This document shows, one piece after another, positions 34,829 to 41,333 of a stretch of 41,333 nt of DNA. This DNA comes from Pseudomonas gingeri (GTDB lineage: Bacteria; Pseudomonadota; Gammaproteobacteria; Pseudomonadales; Pseudomonadaceae). The position numbers were made by a program, and so were the translations under genes. Position 1 is the stretch's first letter. Each line of letters opens with the position of its first letter. The notes beneath the pieces were generated by a model, which searched no databases, had not been told where the DNA came from, and worked only from the letters and a program-made list of their open reading frames with translations. The stretch is from the NCBI RefSeq assembly GCF_013386165.1, contig NZ_JACAOS010000022.1, positions 1-41,333 of the forward strand, in the 5' to 3' direction.

Positions 34829-34833
34829 ATGTC

Positions 34834-35718
34834 TCAGCCCTGCTCCGCAAGACACTCGCGTAATGCGGTGTGCCAGTCGGGTTGGGCAACCTGCCATTCG
34901 TGCAACAGGCGGCTGCAATCCAGGCGTGAGTTCAACGGCCGGCGGGCGGGCGTCGGGTAGGCGCTGGAGGGAATGGCTTCGAGCAAGGCGCAGGGCTTGT
35001 TCAGGGCCAGCAGTTGCTCGCCGATGGCCTGGGCAAAACCGAACCAGGAAGTTTCGCCGTTGGCGGTCAGGTGGTAAGTGCCCCAGGCCCCGGCATGGCC
35101 GGCCTGCCAGCGTTCGATCAGGGCGCGGGTGCTGTTGGCGATGGTGCCGGCCCAGGTCGGTGCACCGATCTGGTCGGCGACGATGCGCAACTCGGGCTTT
35201 TCCTGCAACAGGCGTTGCATGGTCAGCAGGAAGTTGCGCCCGTGATTGGAGTAGACCCAACTGGTGCGCAGGATCAGGTGCTGGCCGTGGGCCGCAGAGA
35301 TGGCCCGCTCGCCGGTCAGCTTGCTGTCACCGTAGACGCTCAACGGGTTGGTCGGGTCGTCTTCGCTATAGGGCGTTTCCTTGCTGCCGTCGAACACGTA
35401 GTCGGTGGAGTAGTGGATCAGCGGGATGCCCAGGTCCGCGGCTTCCTGGGCGAAGACGCCCGGCGCCGTGGCGTTGATGGCGAACGCCAGGTCCACTTCG
35501 CTTTCGGCCTGGTCGACCGCGGTGTAGGCCGCCGCGTTGATGATCAGGTCGGGGCGCTGGGCCCGGACGTGTTGACGAATCTGTTCCGGGTGCGCCAGGT
35601 CGAGCTGGTCGCTCCCCAGGACAATCAGCTCGCCCAGGTCGGCGAGCCGCTGTTGCAGCGCCCGGGAGACCTGGCCGTGTTGGCCGCTGATAAGGATTTT
35701 CAGGGGTGAGGTGTTCAT
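34834..35718 (-). CDS. rmlD: dTDP-4-dehydrorhamnose reductase RmlD
   Basis: A 294-residue short-chain dehydrogenase-like enzyme. The nucleotide-binding start is ILISGQHGQVSRALQQRL, and the catalytic Tyr-Lys is in SVYGDSKLTGE; the TDYVFDGSKETPYSEDDPTNP block is diagnostic. It makes dTDP-L-rhamnose by NAD(P)H-dependent reduction, the last step of the pathway. It overlaps rmlC by 4 bp and is the last rml gene here. dTDP-L-rhamnose feeds LPS core/O-antigen and rhamnolipid synthesis. Confidence 0.96.
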   Translation of the reverse strand: MNTSPLKILISGQHGQVSRALQQRLADLGELIVLGSDQLDLAHPEQIRQHVRAQRPDLIINAAAYTAVDQAESEVDLAFAINATAPGVFAQEAADLGIPLIHYSTDYVFDGSKETPYSEDDPTNPLSVYGDSKLTGERAISAAHGQHLILRTSWVYSNHGRNFLLTMQRLLQEKPELRIVADQIGAPTWAGTIANSTRALIERWQAGHAGAWGTYHLTANGETSWFGFAQAIGEQLLALNKPCALLEAIPSSAYPTPARRPLNSRLDCSRLLHEWQVAQPDWHTALRECLAEQG

Positions 35719-36260
35719 TCGAACAGGTCGGCCTCGTGCAGGAGTTTACCGTTCAGGTCCTTGGCCGACAGCTGGGGAACACCGTCGAATTCCCAGTCGA
35801 TGGCCAGGGTTGGATCATCCCAGCGAATGCAGCGTTCGGCGCTGGGGGTGTAATAGTCGGTGGTCTTGTAGAGGAACTCGGCGGAATCGCTGAGGACCAC
35901 GAAACCGTGGGCAAAACCCTCGGGTATCCACAGTTGGCGGTTGTTTTCGGCGGACAGGCGCATCGCTGCCCATTGGCCAAAATGGGGCGAGCTACGGCGA
36001 ATATCCACGGCCACATCCAGCACTTCACCGGCAATCACCCGCACCAACTTGCCCTGGGTGTGTTCCAGTTGGTAGTGCAGGCCACGCAAGACACCCTGCT
36101 GCGAGCGCGAGTGGTTGTCCTGGACGAACGCCACATCGAGCCCCGTGGCGTCCTGGAACGCCCGGGCATTGAAGCTTTCATAGAAAAAACCGCGCTCGTC
36201 GCCAAAGACCTTGGGTTCGAGGATCAGTACCCCCGGCAGGCGTGTTGGCGTTGCTTTCAT
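35715..36260 (-). CDS. rmlC: dTDP-4-dehydrorhamnose 3,5-epimerase RmlC
   Basis: A 181-residue cupin-fold epimerase. Conserved blocks are PKVFGDERGFFYESFN, QDNHSRSQQGVLRGLHYQ (with the catalytic His), GEVLDVAVDIRRSSPHFGQW and WIPEGFAHGF, with Tyr in KTTDYYTP. It converts dTDP-4-keto-6-deoxyglucose to the L-rhamno form. It overlaps rmlA and rmlD by 4 bp each, so the set is tightly coupled. Confidence 0.97.
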   Translation of the reverse strand: MKATPTRLPGVLILEPKVFGDERGFFYESFNARAFQDATGLDVAFVQDNHSRSQQGVLRGLHYQLEHTQGKLVRVIAGEVLDVAVDIRRSSPHFGQWAAMRLSAENNRQLWIPEGFAHGFVVLSDSAEFLYKTTDYYTPSAERCIRWDDPTLAIDWEFDGVPQLSAKDLNGKLLHEADLFE

Positions 36261-37132
36261 CGATGCTCTCCCGCGACGGTAAACAGGTATTGGCCATAAC
36301 CGGTCTTGCCGAAGTATTTGGCCCGCTCCAGCAGATACTCACGGTCGATCCAGCCGTTCTGGTAGGCGATCTCTTCCAGGCAGGCGACTTTCAGGCCCTG
36401 GCGATGCTCGATGGTCTGCACGTACTGCGAGGCTTCCAGCAGGCTGTCATGGGTCCCGGTATCGAGCCAGGCAAAACCCCGTCCGAAGCGTTCGACATGC
36501 AGGTCGCCGCGCTTGAGGTAGGCGTTGTTGACGTCGGTGATTTCCAGCTCGCCACGGGGCGAAGGCTTGACCGCCTTGGCAATCTCGATCACCGAGTTGT
36601 CGTAGAAATACAGACCGGTCACCGCATAGCTGGATTTCGGCTTGGTCGGTTTTTCCTCGATGGAGAGGGCGCGACCTTCGCTGTCAAAGTCGATGACGCC
36701 GAAGCGTTCCGGGTCCTTGACCCAGTAGCCGAAGACCGTCGCGCCGCTCGGCCGGCGTGCGGCGTGCTTCAACTGCTCGCCGAAATGCTGGCCGTGGAAG
36801 ATGTTGTCACCGAGAATCAGGCACACCGGATCATCACCGATAAAGTCTTCGCCGATCAGGAAGGCCTGGGCCAGGCCGTCCGGAGACGGTTGCTCGGCGT
36901 AGCTCAAGTGCACCCCGAACTGGCTGCCGTCGCCCAGCAGGTTGCGGTATTGCGGCAGGTCCTGGGGGGTGGAGATCACCAGGATTTCACGGATACCGGC
37001 GAGCATCAGCACCGAGATCGGGTAGTAGATCATCGGCTTGTCGTAGATCGGCAGCAGTTGCTTGGAAACGCCAAGGGTAATCGGGTGCAGACGGGTACCC
37101 GAGCCACCCGCGAGGACAATACCTTTCATCAT
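36257..37132 (-). CDS. rmlA: Glucose-1-phosphate thymidylyltransferase RmlA
   Basis: A 291-residue nucleotidyltransferase. The signature GIVLAGGSGTRLHPITLGVS and KQLLPIYDKPMIYYPI are at the N-terminus, with CLILGDNIFHG and SIEEKPTKPKS further on. It forms dTDP-glucose from dTTP and glucose-1-phosphate, the committed step, and is usually inhibited by dTDP-L-rhamnose. It overlaps rmlB upstream and rmlC downstream. The start at 37132 (MMKGIVL) could also be one codon later. Confidence 0.97.
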   Translation of the reverse strand: MMKGIVLAGGSGTRLHPITLGVSKQLLPIYDKPMIYYPISVLMLAGIREILVISTPQDLPQYRNLLGDGSQFGVHLSYAEQPSPDGLAQAFLIGEDFIGDDPVCLILGDNIFHGQHFGEQLKHAARRPSGATVFGYWVKDPERFGVIDFDSEGRALSIEEKPTKPKSSYAVTGLYFYDNSVIEIAKAVKPSPRGELEITDVNNAYLKRGDLHVERFGRGFAWLDTGTHDSLLEASQYVQTIEHRQGLKVACLEEIAYQNGWIDREYLLERAKYFGKTGYGQYLFTVAGEHR

Positions 37133-38211
37133 GCCAACAATTCCTTATGGTCGAGCGCGCCCAGGCGCTCTCCTTGATAGCTGCCATCCTGGACGCGACG
37201 GCACCATTCCAGGTTCTCCAGATACCATTGCACGGTCTTGCGCAGGCCGCTTTCGAAGGTTTCTTCCGGGGTCCAGCCCAGCTCTCGCTCGATCTTGCCG
37301 GCGTCGATGGCGTAGCGCAGGTCGTGGCCCGGACGATCCTTGACGAAGGTGATCAGGTCGGTGAATTTTTCCACGCCGGCTGGACGCGCCGGTGCCAGCT
37401 CTTCCAGCAGGCCGCAGATGCCGCGCACCACATCGATATTCTTCTGCTCGTTATGCCCGCCGATGTTGTAGGTCTCGCCCACCACGCCGTCGGTCACCAC
37501 CTTGAACAGGGCACGGGCGTGGTCTTCGACGAACAGCCAGTCGCGCACTTGCAGGCCATCGCCGTACACCGGCAGCGGCTTGCCGGCCAGGGCGTTGAGG
37601 ATCACCAGCGGGATCAGCTTTTCCGGGAAGTGGTACGGGCCGTAGTTGTTCGAGCAGTTGGTCAGCAGCACCGGCAGGCCATAGGTGCGGTGCCAGGCGC
37701 GGACCAGATGGTCGGACGCCGCCTTGCTCGCGGAATACGGCGAGCTGGGGGCGTACGGGGTGGTTTCGGTGAACAGGTCATCGACGCCGTGCAGGTCGCC
37801 ATACACTTCGTCGGTGGAAATGTGGTGGAAGCGGAACGCGCTTTTCTCGGGTTCGGCCAGCTTCGACCAGTAGCCGCGGGCGGCTTCCAACAGGCTGTAG
37901 GTGCCGACGATATTGGTCTGGATAAAGTCCGACGGGCCGTCGATGGAGCGATCGACATGGGATTCCGCCGCCAGGTGCATGATTGCATGGGGCTCGAAAC
38001 GCGCCAGTACCGCGCTGACCGTGGCCTGGTCGACGATATCGGCCTGGACGAATTCATAGCGGCTGTCGGTGGCGATGCTGGTCAGTGATTCCAGGTTGCC
38101 GGCGTAGGTGAGTTTGTCCAGGTTCAGGACTTCGTGCCCGGTGTGGCGGATCAGGTGCCGGATCAGGGCCGAGCCAATAAAACCGGCGCCGCCGGTGACT
38201 AGAATACGCAT
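37129..38211 (-). CDS. rmlB: dTDP-glucose 4,6-dehydratase RmlB
   Basis: A 360-residue extended short-chain dehydrogenase, the first gene of the rhamnose operon. The NAD site is ILVTGGAGFIGSALIRHLI; the catalytic Tyr-Lys is in SPYSASKAASDHLV, with HISTDEVYGDL and LTNCSNNYGPYHFPEKLIP. It converts dTDP-glucose to dTDP-4-keto-6-deoxyglucose. The start at 38211 has an AAGG site. It is divergent from the kinase/phospho-lyase fusion with 186 bp between. In the order B-A-C-D the pathway genes differ from the rmlBDAC order known from P. aeruginosa. Confidence 0.97.
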   Translation of the reverse strand: MRILVTGGAGFIGSALIRHLIRHTGHEVLNLDKLTYAGNLESLTSIATDSRYEFVQADIVDQATVSAVLARFEPHAIMHLAAESHVDRSIDGPSDFIQTNIVGTYSLLEAARGYWSKLAEPEKSAFRFHHISTDEVYGDLHGVDDLFTETTPYAPSSPYSASKAASDHLVRAWHRTYGLPVLLTNCSNNYGPYHFPEKLIPLVILNALAGKPLPVYGDGLQVRDWLFVEDHARALFKVVTDGVVGETYNIGGHNEQKNIDVVRGICGLLEELAPARPAGVEKFTDLITFVKDRPGHDLRYAIDAGKIERELGWTPEETFESGLRKTVQWYLENLEWCRRVQDGSYQGERLGALDHKELLA

Positions 38212-38397
38212 ATCGGTGTGCCTTCTTCCTTAAGCAGACTCAAGCTGAATGGAGCATAGCTTGTGGGCAGGCGTTCGGCGGTGCAAGTGCTACGGCGATG
38301 TATCCGTTTTCACACGGCTGACTTTAGCGCCACTCTTGCGTCTTGGTGGCACCAATGGCGATATAGGCAGCCAATAAAAACTTCAGGGAGTCCTTAC

Positions 38398-41310
38398 ATG
38401 TTGCTCACCACGTTGATTCATCGCGCCAGTTTGCCCAGCCCGGATGTCTCGGTGCAGCAGGCGCTGAACCTGCTTGAGGAACATTACGGCCTCTCTGGAA
38501 CGCTGCAGGCCCTGGGCAGCCAGCAGGACCTCAATTACCGCGTCGACAGCGACAAAGGCCGTTTTGTCCTGAAAATCTGCCATGGCGATTACGCCACGCT
38601 GGAACTGCAGGCCCAGCATGCCGGCCTCGCGCACCTGGGCGAGCACGCCGGGTTGCGGGTGCCACGGGTGATTGCCGCGCGCAACGGCCAGGACCTGCTG
38701 TCCCTGGTGCTGGAAGGCGTGCCCCTGCACCTGCGTTTGCTGGAGTACATCGAAGGCCAGTCGCTGACCCACCTCAAGCACCTGGGCCGCGAACTGGTGA
38801 TGGGCCTGGGGCAACTGTGCGCGGAGATGGATTTGGCCCTGGCCGACTTCCAGCACCCGGGTCTGACCCGCACCCTGCAATGGGACCCCCGGCATGCCGG
38901 TGCGCTGATCGAACATCTGCTGCCGGTGCTCAAGGACCCGGTTCGGCAAACATCGGTTCGCGACTCTGCTGCACAGGCCCTGCGGCACCTGCAACCCCTG
39001 GTCGAGGCCTTGCCGGTGCAGGCCATTCATCTGGATATCACCGACGACAACGTGGTCTGGCGGCGCGATGCCCAGCGCCACTGGCAGTTGCAGGGCGTGA
39101 TCGACTTTGGCGACCTGGTCCGGACCTGGCGCATTGCCGACCTGTCGGTGACCTGCGCGGCGTTGCTGCACCATGCCGAAGGCGACCCGTTTGTGATTCT
39201 GCCGGCGGTCCAGGCCTACCACGCGGTCAACCCGTTGCAGCGCGAAGAACTGCGTGCGCTGTGGCCGCTGATCGTGGCGCGGGCGGCGGTGCTGGTGCTC
39301 AGCGGCGAACAACAGGTCGGCATCGACCCGGGCAATGCCTACAGCCGCGACAACCTGGCCCACGAGTGGGAAATTTTCCAGGTGGCCACCTCGGTGCCGT
39401 TCGAGCTGATGGAGGCGGCGATACTGACGGCTGTCGAAGAGCACCTGTCACCGGTTGCCGGCGAGGGCTTTGCGCCCTTGTTGCCCGGGCTGGTGGGCCG
39501 CGAGTTCGCCTTGATCGACCTGGGCGTGCTCAGCCCGCATTTCGAGGCGGGAAACTGGGAGCAGAGCGGCATCGATGAACGCCTGCTGGCCGAGGCGGCT
39601 GCGGCCCATGGGTTGGCGGCCAGTCGTTACGGGCAATATCGCTTGTCGCGCACCCGGCCCGACAGCGCCGCCGAGCCAGATACCTTTCCCTTGCACGTGG
39701 CCTTGCAGGTGCCGGGCGGCACCACCGTGGAGTCGCCCTTCGCCGGGACCCTGCGGATCATGGCCGATGGCGCCTTACTGTTGGCCAGTGCGCAACTGAG
39801 CGTGTGGCTGTGGGGGGTGAAGACGTCCCTCGCGTCCGGCGCCGCCGTGCTCAAGGGCCAGGTGTTGGGCGAGGCCGACGGCGCTGTGCGGGTGCAGCTG
39901 TGCCGCCATGCCGATCTCACGCCGCCGCTGTTCTGCACATCGTCGCGGGCTGCCGCCTGGCAGGCGCTATGCCCGTCGCCGGCGACCTTGCTGGGGTTGG
40001 CCTGCGATGCCGAGCTGGAACTGGACTCGGCAGACCTGCTGGTTCGGCGTGCCGCCAGCTTCGCCCGTACCCAAAAACACTACTACGTCGACCCGCCGCG
40101 TATCGAGCGCGGCTGGCGCAATCACCTGATCGACATGCAGGGCCGCTCCTACCTGGACATGCTCAACAATGTCGCGGTGCTGGGCCACGGTCATCCGCGC
40201 ATGGCGGCCGAGTCGGCACGGCAGTGGTCGCTGCTCAATACCAACTCGCGCTTTCACTACGCCGCCGTGGCCGAGTTTTCCGAACGGCTGCTGGCCCTGG
40301 CGCCGGACTCCATGGATCGGGTGTTCCTGGTCAACAGCGGCACCGAGGCCAACGACCTGGCGATCCGCCTGGCCTGGGCCTACAGCGGCGGGCGCGACAT
40401 GCTCAGCGTGCTGGAGGCTTACCACGGCTGGTCGGTGGCGGCGGATGCGGTGTCCACGTCCATCGCCGACAACCCCAAGGCCCTGAGCAGCCGCCCGGAC
40501 TGGGTGCACCCGGTGACCGCGCCGAACACGTATCGCGGGGCGTTCCGCGGCAGCGCCAGCGCGCCGGACTACGTGCGCAGCGTGGAACACAACCTGGCCA
40601 GGCTGGCGGAAGAAAATCGCCAACTGGCGGGCTTTATCTGCGAGCCGGTGTATGGCAACGCCGGCGGTATCTCGTTGCCGCCGGGTTACTTGCAGCAGGT
40701 CTATGCCCTGGTCAGGGCCCAGGGCGGCGTGTGCATCGCCGATGAAGTCCAGGTCGGCTATGGGCGCATGGGCAAGTTCTTCTGGGGGTTCGAGGAGCAG
40801 GGCGTGGTGCCGGACATCATCACCATGGCCAAGGGCATGGGCAACGGCCAGCCGCTGGGCGCGGTGATCACCCGCCGGGAGATTGCCGAGGCGCTGGAGG
40901 CCGAGGGCTATTTCTTCTCGTCGTCCGGCGGCAGCCCGGTCAGTTGTCGTATCGGGATCGCCGTACTCGACGTGATGGCCGAGGAAAAGCTCTGGGAAAA
41001 CGCCCGGGTGGTGGGCGGTTATTTCAAGGAGCGCCTGGAGGCGCTGGTCGACCGTTATCCGCTGGTGGGAGCAGTGCACGGCTCGGGCTTCTACCTCGGC
41101 GCGGAACTGATCCGCAACCGCGAAACCCTGGAGCCGGCGACCGAAGAGACCGCGCTGCTGTGCGACCGCTTGCGGGAGCTGGGGATCTTCATGCAGCCGA
41201 CCGGCGACTATCTCAACATCCTCAAGATCAAGCCGCCGATGTGCACTTCCCGCCGCAGCGTGGATTTCTTTGTCGACATGCTGGCCAAGGTGCTCGACGA
41301 AGGATTGTAA
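38398..41310 (+). CDS. APH kinase / degenerate M23-like / class III aminotransferase fusion, probable amino-alcohol kinase-phospho-lyase
   Basis: A 970-residue three-part protein. Residues about 1-340 are an aminoglycoside-phosphotransferase-like kinase, with the catalytic loop HLDITDDNVVW (His211, Asp213, Asn218) and the metal-binding Asp236 in VIDFGDL. Residues about 425-505 resemble an M23 peptidase/lipoyl-type beta fold (VPGGTTVESPFAGTLRI and LKGQVLGEADG), but the zinc-binding His residues are missing. Residues about 555-970 are a PLP class III aminotransferase domain, with the cofactor Lys812 in ITMAKGMGNGQPLGAV. Human hydroxylysine kinase and the phospho-lyases PHYKPL/ETNPPL match the two ends, and bacterial fusions of them are known, so phosphorylation of an amino alcohol followed by elimination is likely. 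The ATG has AGGGAG upstream. Substrate unknown. Confidence 0.9.
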   Translation: MLLTTLIHRASLPSPDVSVQQALNLLEEHYGLSGTLQALGSQQDLNYRVDSDKGRFVLKICHGDYATLELQAQHAGLAHLGEHAGLRVPRVIAARNGQDLLSLVLEGVPLHLRLLEYIEGQSLTHLKHLGRELVMGLGQLCAEMDLALADFQHPGLTRTLQWDPRHAGALIEHLLPVLKDPVRQTSVRDSAAQALRHLQPLVEALPVQAIHLDITDDNVVWRRDAQRHWQLQGVIDFGDLVRTWRIADLSVTCAALLHHAEGDPFVILPAVQAYHAVNPLQREELRALWPLIVARAAVLVLSGEQQVGIDPGNAYSRDNLAHEWEIFQVATSVPFELMEAAILTAVEEHLSPVAGEGFAPLLPGLVGREFALIDLGVLSPHFEAGNWEQSGIDERLLAEAAAAHGLAASRYGQYRLSRTRPDSAAEPDTFPLHVALQVPGGTTVESPFAGTLRIMADGALLLASAQLSVWLWGVKTSLASGAAVLKGQVLGEADGAVRVQLCRHADLTPPLFCTSSRAAAWQALCPSPATLLGLACDAELELDSADLLVRRAASFARTQKHYYVDPPRIERGWRNHLIDMQGRSYLDMLNNVAVLGHGHPRMAAESARQWSLLNTNSRFHYAAVAEFSERLLALAPDSMDRVFLVNSGTEANDLAIRLAWAYSGGRDMLSVLEAYHGWSVAADAVSTSIADNPKALSSRPDWVHPVTAPNTYRGAFRGSASAPDYVRSVEHNLARLAEENRQLAGFICEPVYGNAGGISLPPGYLQQVYALVRAQGGVCIADEVQVGYGRMGKFFWGFEEQGVVPDIITMAKGMGNGQPLGAVITRREIAEALEAEGYFFSSSGGSPVSCRIGIAVLDVMAEEKLWENARVVGGYFKERLEALVDRYPLVGAVHGSGFYLGAELIRNRETLEPATEETALLCDRLRELGIFMQPTGDYLNILKIKPPMCTSRRSVDFFVDMLAKVLDEGL

Positions 41311-41314
41311 AAAA

Positions 41315-41333
41315 GCATCGCCAGCAAGCCGGC
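41315..41333. repeat. REP element, class 1, cut by the window end
   Basis: GCATCGCCAGCAAGCCGGC is the start of a class 1 REP in the orientation of the right-hand arms elsewhere (CATCGCCAGCAAGCCGGCTCC). It lies five bases after the fusion gene's stop; the remainder is outside the window. Confidence 0.75.

Noticed and set aside
33144..35477. 777-codon plus-strand frame across dctB and rmlD
   Set aside because: It covers two well-supported genes on the other strand and ends in an Arg-rich, unstructured translation.
38347..38360. Possible sigma54 promoter (TGGCAC) upstream of the kinase/phospho-lyase fusion
   Set aside because: The downstream GC is two bases too close to the GG element for a -24/-12 promoter, and the TTGC part is missing.

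Overview
The window looks like chromosome of a fluorescent Pseudomonas (P. fluorescens group). The basis is high GC, the gene families, block-wise gene orders that recall P. aeruginosa PAO1 (polyamine permease genes followed by a HacB-type acylase; cysQ-nudE-yrfG-LysM-LysR-fdhD-ydeP; rml genes beside dctBD), and repeated REP-type intergenic palindromes. This species-level reading is inference from recalled synteny. No plasmid, phage, IS or CRISPR features were seen.

Layout. (1) 1-9.4 kb: the end of a polyamine ABC transporter operon (potH partial, potI); an HD-domain hydrolase divergent from a GlxA-type regulator; an AhpD-like CMD protein divergent from a cupin-AraC regulator; a HacB-type Ntn acylase; a thioredoxin-fold DUF6436-like protein; and an alpha/beta hydrolase coupled to a 4HBT thioesterase. 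(2) 9.35-18.5 kb: a leftward chemosensory operon in the order short MCP, cheY, STAS, cheA, 4HB-type MCP, cheW, cheR, cheD, cheB, then a LuxR-type response regulator. It resembles the P. aeruginosa che2 cluster but has an ordinary membrane receptor, a STAS protein and a possible transcriptional output. (3) 18.9-20.5 kb: a 24-residue membrane microprotein behind a four-TM protein, and a secreted glycine-zipper protein. (4) 20.7-23.8 kb: a LodA/GoxA-type cysteine tryptophylquinone oxidase with its LodB/GoxB flavoprotein. (5) 24-31 kb: ydeP-fdhD, a LysR regulator, a LysM protein, yrfG, nudE and cysQ. (6) 31.1-34.8 kb: the C4-dicarboxylate two-component system dctB-dctD followed by a YiiD-type thioesterase. 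(7) 34.8-38.2 kb: dTDP-L-rhamnose genes in the order rmlB-A-C-D, all overlapping. (8) 38.4-41.3 kb: a 970-residue fusion of an APH-type kinase, a degenerate M23-like segment and a class III aminotransferase-type phospho-lyase.

Many genes are joined by 4-bp ATGA/GTGA overlaps (potH/potI, cheR/cheD/cheB, fdhD/ydeP, nudE/cysQ, dctB/dctD, rmlBACD), which implies translational coupling. The strongest candidates for new biology are the hybrid chemosensory operon with a CheZ-like DxxxQ motif in its short receptor, the CTQ oxidase pair, the microprotein with its membrane partner, and the kinase/phospho-lyase fusion.
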